Shown piece by piece: positions 45,146-57,600 of a stretch of 64,000 nt of DNA; the first letter of the stretch is position 1, and the number at the start of each line of letters is the position of its first letter. The notes beneath the pieces are model-generated. The model was given only the letters and a program-made list of their open reading frames with translations, ran no database searches and had not been told where the DNA came from. The DNA comes from Paragorgia papillata. Its lineage: Eukaryota; Cnidaria; Anthozoa; Scleralcyonacea; Coralliidae. Location: the NCBI GenBank assembly GCA_035771165.1, contig JAWNZC010000297.1, positions 353,501 to 417,500 of the forward strand, written 5' to 3'. A program made the translations under genes and the position numbers.

Positions 45146-45276
45146 ATAAGTATATGTATAATGTATATGTATAATGTATATGTATAATGTATATGTATAA
45201 TGTATATGTATAATGTATATGTATAATGTATATGTAGTGTATGTATATGTATATGTACTGTATATGTATATGTATA
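45146..45276. repeat. 13-bp minisatellite GTATATGTATAAT
   Basis: About seven clean units followed by degenerate TATATG repeats. Confidence 0.9.
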
Positions 45277-45544
45277 ATAATAATATTTATTGAGGGTACC
45301 CCGCTCACTGGTGATTGTCAAGGGCGACCTATTATTAATCCTTAATTTTTTTGATAATAAAACATCTGAATTATCGATAACGATATATACCTTGTAACCT
45401 TTTATATACACTGGAGTGAAATGTAGTATAACAGAGGCTCTGCTCGATCATCTCAAAGGGTATACATTTGTCGTCATTTGTGAACAATCACACTAGTCAA
45501 TAGACGTATTTTATGAAGAATTTACTATTCACCTTAACCTGCTG

Positions 45545-46790
45545 TTAATGAGTTAAGCTTTCTTTATTGTTGGTAATTACATGGTCAATTAATGTTTTGG
45601 TTTCTTCAGTTATACGAGTTGGTTGTTCAATTAATTGGCACAGTTGATAATTATCTAATAAATCAATTAGTTTCGAGGTGTGTGGTGCAATGTTAGATGA
45701 AATTAAATCACAATTCAAATCACCAAGAATATAATATTCTTTGTACATGGAATCTGCTTTTTTTTTAAATTCAAACTTATCAAAAACTCTATCTGGGGAT
45801 TTGGGTGGTCTGTACCATGTTAATAAAAAAGGGGTTGAATTTCGTTTTGTTATTTCAATTGATATCAATTCTAAATCATTGTCTTCAAGGGCAAATTTTA
45901 TTGTAAAATTGATGGAGTTTCGGACGTAAATACAAACCCCACGTCCAGATTTATTGCGATCCTGACGGACACAAGTATAAACCTGGGAGGTTTATAAGTG
46001 AGTCAGCATCATATTGGTCTAATTTTGTTTCATTTATGGCTAAAACATCAAAAATACCATCTTCCATATAACCTTTAAGTTCATCAATGTGTTTTGAAAG
46101 ACTGTTAATATTTAACGATCCCATCTTAAATCCTCGAGTTTTTGAAAGGTTAATTTCGCAAGGTAATGCAGAACATGGTGATGAATTTTGAATGGTTAAA
46201 TTATCTGCATTGACAACACCATATCAATAATTAATATAAGTTCTGAGGTTGCTGGAAAGCATTTGGATACCCTTAGGATTTAGATGTAATCCTTTAGATG
46301 TAATCCACCAGCATTTAAAGAGTTCTCGAGAACATTATTGTTCTTAATGAAATCAAAGTTATTCTCCTGGCAGAAATTCTCGAGTAAGTTATTTACTTGA
46401 GAGATCTTGTCATTCAGTGACTTCATGAAATTGCAATACTCACAGTTGGATGTTCTTGTTTGATGTCATGAATAACTTTCGCTATCTTGTTCTTGATTTG
46501 TCTGGGGTTGTTACTCTTTAAGTTGTTCGTTCCTGCATGGAGAATAATTTTACTGGGTTTGCGTTTCAAAATCGGTTTGACGTAGTCTTCTAGATCTTCA
46601 ACTGTTGCACCAGGGAAGGAATGTGAGGTTACCTTGCAGGTTCTTGATAACCTTCTACCATTTATTAGTTTTGTCATTGAATCTCCCACCAAGGCAATAT
46701 GTGGCTTGTTTGCTGTATCCGTGGAAGTGTTAGAAGGGTTATTACCACTAGGTATAGCGTTATATTTAGTTGTCTTGGACTGCGTGTTGA
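45545..46790 (-). pseudogene. LINE ORF1 esterase and ORF2 endonuclease fragment
   Basis: From right to left: a 46780-46430 segment with HIALVGDSMTKLINGRR, SFPGATVEDLEDYV and IILHAGTNNLKS. This is an SGNH-hydrolase (esterase) fold with its GDS and G-x-N-N blocks, known from the ORF1 of CR1-like LINEs. After a degenerate stretch (46400-45900) comes the end of an endonuclease domain (LTWYRPPKSPD, YYILGDLNCDLI, LIDHVITN, 45868-45545). RT is missing, so the copy is 3'-truncated or interrupted. Confidence 0.75.
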
Positions 46791-46832
46791 CATGGATGGA
46801 TGGATGGACGGACGGACGGATAGATGGATAAG
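46789..46832. repeat. (GGAT)n/(GGAC)n microsatellite between two LINE fragments
   Basis: A short ATGG/ACGG/ATAG tetranucleotide run at the junction of the esterase-bearing LINE piece and the RT-bearing piece. Confidence 0.85.
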
Positions 46833-46854
46833 ATAAAATAATAAAAAAATTTTT

Positions 46855-47715
46855 CACGGTAATTACATCAGTAGTAATATATTCCTCTTTTGACAATACG
46901 CCATTGACACAGCATTGTTGAGACCTGTCAGATAAATAGGAGCGGAACCATTCAAGTGAAAGACCCTCGATCCCTAAATATTTTAATTTAGTTATTAAAA
47001 GATCGTGCACGATCAACGGTATCAAATGCTTTCTTAAGATCTAAGAAAATTGTACCATTCAACCACCCTCGATCAATATTAAAGTACCACTGATTGGTAA
47101 GATCAAGAAGTGCGGTGACAGTTGAATGAAGTTCTCTAAATCCAGATTGTCTGGGATTGATCATATTGTTTTTTTGTCAAATACAAATACAAATAAAGTA
47201 TTTTTTCAAAAATTCGACTTATGGTAGAAAGTACTGAAATTGGACAGTAATTGTTAGGATCAGTTTTATCAGATTTAAACGGGATTTTAAGGGGTTACTT
47301 ACCTTAGCTCTTTTCCAGTCATCAGGAAAAACGCCGCTTCTGATTGAAAGATTAAATAAGGCCGTTAAATTTTGATAAATAACCAGTGCAGAGATATTTT
47401 AAAGATTTTATTTGTAATACCGTCTAAACCAGTAGCTTTACCAACACGAGCTTTTGATAATAAACGAAGAACTTTTGAATTAGTCACTTCATTTAATTTA
47501 AACTTATTTTGAGATTTCTTCAATATACTGTAGGGTCTAGCGAAGATTCCTGCGCCTTAGATATCAAACTAGGTCCAACATGAGCAAAATGCTTATTAAA
47601 TACAGAAGCAATTTGCTGTGAATCCGTAACTTGATCTATAAGAAGCCCAATCTTCTTCAGAGCCTGATTTGAAAGCACGTTTTTTAAATGCATCCCTAGA
47701 GAACATTTTCTTTTT
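46855..47715 (-). pseudogene. LINE reverse-transcriptase fragment
   Basis: Minus-strand pieces: [20 protein letters not shown] (about 47640-47580), KARVGKATGLDGITNKI (47450-47400), NPRQSGFRELHSTVTALLDL (47155-47100), IFLDLRK (47045) and LGIEGLSLEWFRSYLSDRSQ (46980-46920). Several frameshifts and stops break it, and it ends before the YADD box. Its 5' side runs into the (GGAT)n array. Confidence 0.75.
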
Positions 47716-47717
47716 AA

Positions 47718-48109
47718 GATGGATGGATGGATGGATGGATGGATGGATGGATGGATGGATGGATGGATGGATGGATGGATGGATGGATGGATGGATGGAT
47801 GGATGGATGGATGGATGGATGGATGGATGGATGGATGGATGGATGGATGGATGGATGGATGGATGGATGGATGGATGGATGGATGGATGGATGGATGGAT
47901 GGATGGATGGATGGATGGATGGATGGATGGATGGATGGATGGATGGATGGATGGATGGATGGATGGATGGATGGATGGATGGATGGATGGATGGATGGAT
48001 GGATGGATGGATGGATGGATGGATGGATGGATGGATGGATGGATGGATGGATGGATGGATGGATGGATGGATGGATGGATGGATGGATGGATGGATGGAT
48101 GGATGGACG
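47718..48109. repeat. (GGAT)n, about 98 units
   Basis: 390 bp of an uninterrupted tetranucleotide. It lies directly between the LINE RT fragment and the 15-mer array at 48117. The long Met-Asp-Gly-Trp and His-Pro-Ser-Ile frames across it are repeat artefacts. Confidence 0.97.
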
Positions 48110-48116
48110 GATTCAT

Positions 48117-48299
48117 GTTCCTTTTTGTAACCTAGTTGTTCCTTTTTGTAACCCGCTCAAGTTACAAAAAAGGAACACATGTTCCTTTTTGTAACCTGTG
48201 TTCCTTTTTGTAACCTGGTGTGTTCCTTTTTGTAACCTGGCGTGTTCCTTTTTGTAACCTATGTTCCTTTTTGTAACCTGGTGTGTTCCTTTTTGTAAC
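48117..48299. repeat. Right terminal 15-mer array of copy 2
   Basis: Eight GTTCCTTTTTGTAAC copies (starts 48117, 48138, 48181, 48200, 48222, 48244, 48263, 48285), one copy in the opposite direction with an extra A (48161-48176), and a decayed copy near 48311. Spacers of 4-8 bp are CT/CTGGTGT-like. Confidence 0.95.
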
Positions 48300-48319
48300 C
48301 CAGCAGCTAGCGTGTTCCT

Positions 48320-50469
48320 TTTCGTTGTTTTGATTATAGCATCTCTGTTTTACGTTAAATTGTAGCTTTTTCGCGGCATATTTGTTAACTAAACGCTTCA
48401 GATGAATGTCGTTGTTAAAGTATCGGTAGTTTGTTAGCCAGAATAAACTACTGCTCAAGTCCAAGACCGATTCGTACAGGAAAGTTTATAATAGCGACGC
48501 GCGTGTTGCCAATACAACAACGAAATATTTTACACCATATAGCCAAAATAAAACTGTGGGAATAATCATATGAAGCTCTGCTGGAGTTGTTGAGAATAGT
48601 TCACTAAAAGGACAAGGACCCAAGAAACCAGTTTTAGCAAGAAGAAGCGACGGGTATTAAAGGTAAGGTAAGCTGACTTAAATATTATACGATGAAAATT
48701 TTACCTCGTATAGTTTAATACCTCGTATATTTTAAATGTTTAATATTAGTATACGCTTTAATTTGTATACATATAGCCATAGGGCTATGTTTAGAAGACA
48801 TTTGTCGAACCAAAACAATTAAATGACCCCAAAATGTAATTGCATGTACATGCATGTATATACAGACTATATATTTTTGCAGTGTGTATTATTGTAAATA
48901 TAAATTCTTGATTTCTTTATTTTGTTGAAATGTCATGTACAAACTACACACTATTAAACTATATTAACATTTCCAACTATCATCCCAACCTCATGTTTTT
49001 TTAATGAATTTTTGGATATTTAACAATATTTAAAGCCTTTGAAAATTTTGATATTGAAAAATTTCTCAAATATCTAGTATGTAAACAATAACATTATTTA
49101 TTTACACATTATTCTAAACTATTAAAACAAAGTTACCCAGTTGTGTAGGGTAAGTCAGGCCTTATGCATGTATTATATAATTATTTATTATTGACTTGAT
49201 CCGATCTTCGATCATCAGAGGAATCTATAAAGGGCCGAGTAAACAGGTCGAAAGCTCGTCAGTGAGCAACAAATACTTTAACATTGCATATTTCCACAAA
49301 TCATCTTTTTGGGAGGGTGATATGTAGATCTTACCTCCAATTTTAATATTTGCTCTAACTAGGCAGTGAATATTTTGTAGCCATAAAACAATGCATGTCA
49401 CTAATTTTGCTGTAGGTGTACTGTATGTATAAACAACTAAATTGCAATATTATGGGATTTAATGTTCATGACCCATCTTTTTTGACAAATAATTTAACTA
49501 AAAAATCCCATTATTAGCATAAAATAATGATCATGGTGCCAGTAAAGCCCAATTTACACTATGCTCAACTTTTGGTACAGTTTGAATAAAAATGGTATGC
49601 ATACCAATTTTACCCATGTTTGGACCACCTATTTACAAGGTCAGAGAATGCATAAATTGGTACAGGCACCAGGTTAACCAAGCTGTACCAAAAATCATGT
49701 GTTACTAGTGTAATTATAATTTAATATCTTACATTTCCCCTGTGATAATAAAATGACCAGTCAATCACTGTCACATTCATATAATTAATATATTTAAATA
49801 TATTGTCATATTAAATTCACAGAATCTTAACTAAGTATATGTTATTTAGGTTGAATATCATTCATATAATTATGTCCTTTTCCATTTCTCTATGTCCTTG
49901 CAAATGTGCTTGATTGACAGCAATTAAGGATAAAATGACAGAATCAAGAATGGAAATGCAGCTGTAATTTGGAACACAAAACCTACTGCTGGTTCTAGTG
50001 TATCAATCACTAAGCCTGGGAGCATTTAAACTCCAAAAGGGACACTTTTTCGCACATTTATTAGAAGCAAGATATTTTAAGTTATTATTAAAATTGTTTA
50101 TGGCATATAAACCCCCAGTTGTGGGTGAATGCTCAGCAGGGTGCAAAAGATGTAAATAATTGGGGTGTCATGTATATCAGAGATCATTTATTTATTTAAT
50201 TAAATAAAATTTACATCAACCAATAGTGATTGTTGTTTTGCTGTAATGGCTATCAAGAAAATAACCCACCACTGACCCCCTCCACTGATAATTAATACTA
50301 GTATCTAATAAATGTGTAATATTATGTTGACATTTATCAGATTTAGTACCTACCTTCTGAATTTATTTCTTTACCTACAGTAAAAAGGGGGTGGTTTGGG
50401 GGAGGTGGGGGGCACTGTTAATATATGATGTTAGGGTGATGCCTTCCACCACTGCAGTAAGTTTGAAGC
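48320..50469. other. Non-coding interior of copy 2
   Basis: No gene is seen. It contains a weak two-hairpin core (48432-48460) and a leader-like end AAAGGTAAGGTAAGC near 48660. A MITE lies at 49551-49715, with arms AATTTACACTA and TAGTGTAATT and inner TTTTGGTACAG/CTGTACCAAAA. Confidence 0.5.
49551..49715. repeat. 165-bp MITE
   Basis: The inverted arms AATTTACACTA...TTTTGGTACAG at the left and CTGTACCAAAA...TAGTGTAATT at the right flank about 110 bp. Confidence 0.65.
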
Positions 50470-50540
50470 ACAGTTGGACAGGAGTAACAGAATTGTACTC
50501 AGATGGGTGACTGTCTGGGAATAACCTGGCCTGTTCTCGA
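50470..50540 (+). repeat. Second 5S rRNA-derived sequence
   Basis: TTGTACTCAGATGGGTGACT followed by GTCTGGGAATAACC matches the 5S 3' half (TACTTGGATGGGTGACCGCC-type C-box, then TGGGAATACC). It is better preserved here than at 39131, though the 5' half is unrecognisable. Confidence 0.65.
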
Positions 50541-50933
50541 GCTTGTGACTCATTTGAGTAAATTTGAGTTGGTTAGTCCCCTGTGTGTCAAGGTTTTTTT
50601 TGCAGGGTTCTCAGCTGGTTTTCATGCAAAACCAACACCTATACGTCTATTAATCTGTTTTGATAAAGAGGAGCTTTAGATAAAGGTTTGGGTTGGGCTC
50701 TATCTTTTCTTGCTGTATGTTTTTGCAAAAACACACTTATCGGCTTTTGCATCTCACTCTGTCAACATGCTTGAAGATCGATTTGAAGCAGGAGATACAT
50801 TATTTCTTACTCCCTCACATTAACCTAAATTTATTAATAAATTTCTTAATTAAAATATGTATATACAGTATGTAATTAAAATATGTAAATAAGCTCAGAC
50901 ATAGACAACAGGGGCAAAGTGAGGCCCACTATA

Positions 50934-51102
50934 TATTCATAAATGGCCGTGAAATTAATATTCTTTTATGTGCATATAAATTAGCCCCACTGACCTCGTT
51001 TTCATGCGTGAAATTCAAAAGAATCTTTACTCTAAAACGAGGTCAGTGGGGCTAATTTATATGCACATAAAAGAATATTAATTTCACGGCCATTTATGAA
51101 TA
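50934..51102. repeat. Perfect 69-bp-arm inverted repeat
   Basis: The arms 50934-51002 and 51034-51102 are exact complements (ends TATTCATAAATGGCC / GGCCATTTATGAATA) around a 31-nt loop. It is a recent foldback MITE. Confidence 0.95.
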
Positions 51103-51166
51103 AGGTCTATATGCTTTTAAAAATTAATAGTAATGTAAATTTACATTAGTCTTCTGTCTTTCAATA

Positions 51167-51367
51167 GACCTAATCGGCTAATGCAATGTTTACATTCTTT
51201 GTCCCATTTCAGATCACCTGACCATTCCCCTGAGTGATATTTCTTTTGTTTGTAATTTACGCACGAAAAAATTTCTTTGGTATGGAAAGAACTCAAACAA
51301 AGCATTGAATTCCCAAAAGAACTGAAATAGGACAAAGAATGTAAACATTGCGTTAGACGATTAGGTC
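51167..51367. repeat. MITE truncating the copy-2 recombinase gene
   Basis: Inverted ends GACCTAATCGGCTAATGCAA and TTGCGTTAGACGATTAGGTC. It begins where recognisable recombinase coding sequence stops. Confidence 0.8.
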
Positions 51368-52886
51368 TTTTATTTGAAAAAAAAAAATTTCCATCCACTG
51401 GTGCAGTGATGATGACAAGACAATATGAGCTGGGCCATGTGTAGAGAAAGTCTTGTGTTTCTTCACTTTTACCACAAAACAACCATCCTCCTCCTGTGCT
51501 TTCCGAAATTCGCCGAGTTTCATATTTCCCAGTGCACCGGATCTGCTGCCATTGTTTATGCACAGCAAAGTCAAGAGATAGTCCCTGACGACTGTATATT
51601 CACCTTGGCTAGGTATTGTGCCAGAAGGGAGGTCCTGCAAGTCACCTAGTGCTTTAACTGCTGTTTCTAGCCACATCTGATGCATCGAAAGCTTTCACTT
51701 GCTCAGGAGTTTTTAGACTTGCCAAGTCGTCAAGTCTCTTTTCCCAATACCGCTCTTTCATACGTTTGTGCTGGGACTTGTTCCATACCTTCATCTGGGC
51801 TCTCAAACAACTTAATACTTCCGTTGGAACATCAATTTGCGGAGGACTCTCACACTCTAGAAAAATATAAAACTGGTTTAAAGCACCAAGATACGACTTG
51901 ACTGTCCCGGGTTGTTTTTCTTTTTCAAATTTGGCCAGCCATTTATCCCTCAAGCTTTGCTTGTGGAAGATGTTCGACAGGTTGGGCTGTTCTTTGTCAA
52001 TGTATTCTATGACCAGTTGCACTTGTCGTGAACACTGAACTGCACAACGTTCATCCTTTCTTCCACCATCTGGACCCTGCAGCCACTCTTCAAATTTTGT
52101 GAACACCCCTTCATGCTGTGGATGGAGAGTTTTCGTTAGAACTGAGCAGTCTTTGTCAATCTCCATACATGTATCACTTTCATCTGACAAATCTTCTTTG
52201 TCACTGGTAGCAGCTGTTCCTTGATCTGGAAACAATTGGGATGAAGTTGACGAAAGATCATTTTTCTCTGCCAACTGTGCCACTCCTGTCACTTTTCCCT
52301 CTTTACGAAAAATTTCAGGATAATTCGGGCAGTCGTCCTCTGAGCTATCCTCGTCACTTGTGTACACTTTTTTAAAAATACTTTCATGCTTTTTCTTTTG
52401 TTTAATCTTTTTCTTACAAGGGACGTTTTCTTGTTCTTCAGAAGAGCTTGAGTCAGGAGATTCAGAGGATGATATAACTACGACTTCATGTCGCACAGCT
52501 GAAGCTAAGATACTCCTGTATATTTGACTTCCACGTTTCATCTCGTGGAAATCTGTGAGGTGGTTATGTAGCCTTTTGACTACAGAATGACATTCAGCTA
52601 CTGGGCATATCATGCTCTTAAACTCCCGTTTTGCCTTCCCTTTCTTAGATGTTTGTTTTTTATCTTTTCGTAAACCAAACGAATTAAGGACGCCATTTGC
52701 ATCTTTTGCGGTCCATTTGTGACGTTGTCTCATGTGGCGGGGAAGGTGGACTACAACAGCGGTGCAGGATGGAAAAGGGCATCTATGCTTGGTCCTAGCA
52801 CTCTTTTTATTTTCTTCAATGACTTCTTCACCTCCGGGATTCTCACCGGTATCCACATTCTCGTCAGCTTGGGCTAATTCCTCCAT
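51353..52886 (-). pseudogene. Two-zinc-finger tyrosine-recombinase-like gene, copy 2
   Basis: 410 codons are open from ATG 52886. An acidic start is followed by two fingers, CPFPSCTAVVVHLPRHMRQRH and CPVAECHSVVKRLHNHLTDFH. A Ser/Asp/Glu-rich linker with Lys-rich patches (KKKIKQKKKH) comes next, then the helical core-binding region (CSRQVQLVIEY, KQPGTVKSYLGAL, RYWEKRLDDLASLKTPEQ). A frameshift near 51660 leads into 51685-51370, with VVRDYLLTLLCINNGSRSG (candidate Arg I) and FVVKVKKHKTFSTHG (candidate Lys). The gene ends at the MITE at 51367, so the C-terminal Arg, His and Tyr blocks present in copy 1 (21500-21670) are gone. The N-terminal half is much better kept than in copy 1. Confidence 0.65.
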
Positions 52887-53039
52887 TTGCTTAATAAAGA
52901 CAAATAAATCAATAATTAAAAAAACTGTACATACTTACTTACTGTTAAGATTGATTGAACCACAACATACAGTGTACGTCAAAATTTATATGGATATATG
53001 TCAAAATTTATCTAACATTGGAAATGAAAATTAGACTGT

Positions 53040-54655
53040 ATTACACTGCGCTACATTGTATTACATTGTATTACATTGCATTAGACTGCATTGCACTGCA
53101 TTAGACTGCGTTACGCTGCATTACACTGCATTAGACTGCATTACACTGCGTTACACTGCGTTACACTGCATTAGACTGCATTACACTGCATTAGACTGTA
53201 TTCATGCATTGCAAGACATTACGCTACATTGTAAGACATTACGCTACATTATAAAACGTTACGCTACATTGTAAAACATTACGCTTCATTGTAAGCCATT
53301 ACGCTACATTATAAAACGTCACGCTATATTGTAAGACATCATGCTACATTGCAAGACATTACGCTTCATTGTAAGACATTATGCTACATTGTAAGACATT
53401 ACGCTACATTATAAAACGTTACGCTTCATTGCAAGACATTACGCTACATTGTAAGACATTACGCTTCATTGCAAGACATTACGCTAAATTATAAGACATT
53501 ACGCTACATTGTAAGACATTACGCTACATTGTAAGACATTACGCTACATTATAAAACGTCACGCTACATTGGAAGACATTACGCTACATTGTAAGACATT
53601 ACGCTACATTGTAAGACATTGCGCTACATTGTAAGACATTGTGCTTCATTGTAAAACATTACACTACACTGCGTTACACTGCATTACACTGTATTGCACT
53701 ACAATGCACTACAATGCACTGCATTACGCTGTATTGCACTGCATTACAGTAGAGTACATGCATTACACTGCGTTACACTGTATTAGACTGCATTAGACTG
53801 TGTAACACTGCATTATACTGTATTAGACTGCGTTACACTGGATTGTACTGCATTACACTGCATTAGACTGGATTAGACTGTGTTAGACTGCATTACACTG
53901 CATAATACTGTATTATACTGCGTTAGACTGTATTAGAGTGCGTTAGACTGCGTTAGACTGACGCAGTTTAATGCATGTAATGCAGTGTAACGCAGTCTAA
54001 TGCTGTCTAATGCAGTCTAACGTAGTCTTATGCAGTCTATTGCAGTGTAATTTAGTCTAATGCAGTCTCACGTAGTCTAATGCAGTCTATTGCAGTGTAA
54101 TTTAGTCTAACGCAGTGTAATCCAGTTTAACGCAGTGTACTGTAATACAGTGTTAAAATACAGTGTAATGCAATCTACTAGAGTGTAAAATGTAACGTGC
54201 GTTAGACTGCATTAGACTGCGGTAGACTGCATTAGAAAGCCGTAAGACTGTATTAGACTGCGTTAGACTATATTAGGCTGCATTAGGCTGCATTACTGTA
54301 CACGGCGTTAGACTGCATTACACTGCGTTAGATTGCATTACACTGCATTTTTCACTGCCTTACACTACATTGCACTGCATTGCACTACAATGTACTGCAT
54401 TAGAGTACATTAGAGTGCGTTACATTGCATTTGACACTGCATTAGACTGCATCAGACTGCGTTACACCGTGTTACATTGCATTTTACACTGTATTAGATT
54501 GCATTACACTGCATTTTACACTGCATTACACTGCATTACACTGCATTACACTGTATTGCACTACAATGCACTGCATTACACTGTATTGCATTGCATTACA
54601 GCAGAGTACATTAGACTGCATTACACTGCATTAGACTGTGTTACATTATAATGCT
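53040..54655. repeat. 10/20-bp minisatellite with internal inversion
   Basis: About 1.6 kb. First come TTACACTGCA/TTAGACTGCG decamers, then a strict 20-bp unit TACATTGTAAGACATTACGC (about 53215-53650), then decamers again. From about 53960 to 54195 the decamers are in the opposite orientation (ATGCAGTCTA-type), after which the original direction returns. Confidence 0.93.
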
Positions 54656-54671
54656 GTGTAATGCATTCTAA

Positions 54672-57600
54672 CACATAAATAGCACTGCACTAAGTTAACA
54701 CATTATTAAACAACACCGCACTAAGATAACACAGTATTAAACAACACTGCACTAAGTTAACACAGTATTAAATAGCACTGCACTAAGTTAACACAGTATT
54801 AAATAGCACTGCACTAAGCTAACACAGTATTAAATAGCACTGCACTAAGTTAACACATTATTAAATAGCACTGCACCAAGTTAACACATTATTAAATAGC
54901 ACTGCATCAAGTTAACACAGTATTAAATAGCACTGCACTAAGTTAACACATTATTAAATAGCACATTGCACCAAGTTAACACATTATTAAATAGCACTGC
55001 ACCAACTTAACACAGTATTAAACAGCACTGCACTAAGTTAACACATTATTAAATAGCACTGCACTAAGTTAACGCAGTATTAAATAGCACTGCACTAAGT
55101 TAACACAGTATTAAATAGCACTGCACTAAGCTAACGCAGTATTAAATAGCACTGCACTAAGTTAACGCAGTATTAAATAGCACTGCACTAAGCTAACACA
55201 GTATTAAATAGCACTGCACTAAGTTAACACAGTATTAAATAGCACTGCACTAAGTTAACACAGTATTAAATAGCACTGCACTAAGTTAACACAGTATTAA
55301 ATAGCACTGCACTAAGCTAACGCAGTATTAAATAGCACTGCACTAAGTTAACGCAGTATTAAATAGCACTGCACTAAGCTAACACAGTATTAAATAGCAC
55401 TGCACTAAGTTAACACAGTATTAAATAGCACTGCACCAAGTTAACACATTATTAAATAGCACTGCACTAAGTTAACACAGTATTAAATAGCACTGCACTA
55501 AGTTAACACAGTATTAAATAGCACTGCACTAAGTTAACACATTATTAAATAGCACTGCACTAAGTTAACACAGTATTAAATAGCACTGCACTAAGTTAAC
55601 ACAGTATTAAATAGCACTGCACTAAGTTAACACAGTATTAAATAGCACTGCACTAAGTTAACACAGTATTAAATAGCACTGCACTAAGTTAACACAGTAT
55701 TAAATAGCACTGCACTAAGTTAACACAGTATTAAATAGCACTGCACTAAGTTAAGGCAGTATTAAATAGCACTGCACTAAGTTAACACAGTATTAAATAG
55801 CACTGCACTAAGCTAACGCAGTATTAAATAGCACTGCACTAAGTTAACGCAGTATTAAATAGCACTGCACTAAGCTAACACAGTATTAAATAGCACTGCA
55901 CTAAGTTAACACAGTATTAAATAGCACTGCACTAAGTTAACACAGTATTAAATAGCACTGCACTAAGTTAACACAGTATTAAATAGCACTGCACTAAGTT
56001 AACACAGTATTAAATAGCACTGCACTAAGTTAACACAGTATTAAATAGCACTGCACTAAGTTAACACATTATTAAATAGCACTGCACCAACTTAACACAG
56101 CATTAAACAGCACTGCACTAAGTTAACACATTATTAAATAGCACTGCACCAAGTTAACACAGTATTAAATAGCACTGCACTAAGTTAACACATTATTAAA
56201 TAGCACTGCACCAACTTAACACAGTATTAAACAGCACTGCACTAAGTTAACACATTATTAAATAGCACTGCACCAAGTTAACACATTATTAAATAGCACT
56301 GCACTAAGTTAACACATTATTAAATAGCACTGCACTAAGTTAACACAGTATTAAATAGCACTGCACTAAGCTAACGCAGTATTAAATAGCACTGCACTAA
56401 GTTAACACAGTATTAAATAGCACTGCACTAAGTTAACACAGTATTAAATAGCACTGCACTAAGTTAACACAGTATTAAATAGCACTGCACTAAGTTAACA
56501 CAGTATTAAATAGCACTGCACTAAGTTAAGGCAGTATTAAATAGCACTGCACTAAGTTAACACATTATTAAATAGCACTGCACCAACTTAACACAGTATT
56601 AAACAGCACTGCACTAAGTTAACACATTATTAAATAGCACTGCACCAAGTTAACACATTATTAAATAGCACTGCACTAAGTTAACACAGTATTAAATAGC
56701 ACTGCACTAAGCTAACGCAGTATTAAATAGCACTGCACTAAGTTAACGCAGTATTAAATAGCACTGCACTAAGCTAACACAGTATTAAATAGCACTGCAC
56801 TAAGTTAACACAGTATTAAATAGCACTGCACTAAGTTAACACAGTATTAAATAGCACTGCACTAAGTTAACACAGTATTAAATAGCACTGCACTAAGTTA
56901 ACACATTATTAAATAGCACTACACCAACTTAGCACAGTATTAAACAGCACTGCACTAAGTTAACACATTATTAAATAGCACTGCACCAAGTTAACACATT
57001 ATTAAATAGCACTGCACTAAGTTAACACAGTATTAAATAGCACTGCACTAAGCTAACACAGTATTAAATAGCACTGCACCAAGTTAACGCAGTATTAAAT
57101 AGCACTGCACCAAGTTAACACAGTATTAAATAGCACTGCACTAAGTTAACACAGTATTAAATAGCACTGCACTAAGTTAACACAGTATTAAATAGCACTG
57201 CACCAACTTAACACAGTATTAAACAGCACTGCACTAAGTTAACACATTATTAAATAGCACTGCACCAACTTAACACAGTATTAAACAGCACTGCACTAAG
57301 TTAACACATTATTAAATAGCACTGCACCAAGTTAACACATTATTAAATAGCACTGCACTAGGTTAACACAGTATTAAATAGCACTGCACTAAGCTAACGC
57401 AGCATTAAATAGCAGTTATAGCACTGCACTAAGCTAACGCAGTATTAAATAGCACTGCACTAAGTTAACGCAGTATTAAATAGCACTGCACTAAGCTAAC
57501 ACAGTATTAAATAGCACTGCACTAAGTTAACACAGTATTAAATAGCACTGCACTAAGTTAACACAGTATTAAATAGCACTGCACTAAGTTAACACAATAT

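Noticed and set aside
45067..45411. Tyr/Ile/His-rich open frames
   Set aside because: Artefact of the GTATATGTATAAT minisatellite.
47520..48194. Open frames of Trp-Met-Asp-Gly or His-Pro-Ser-Ile repeats
   Set aside because: Translation of (GGAT)n; open in several frames on both strands.
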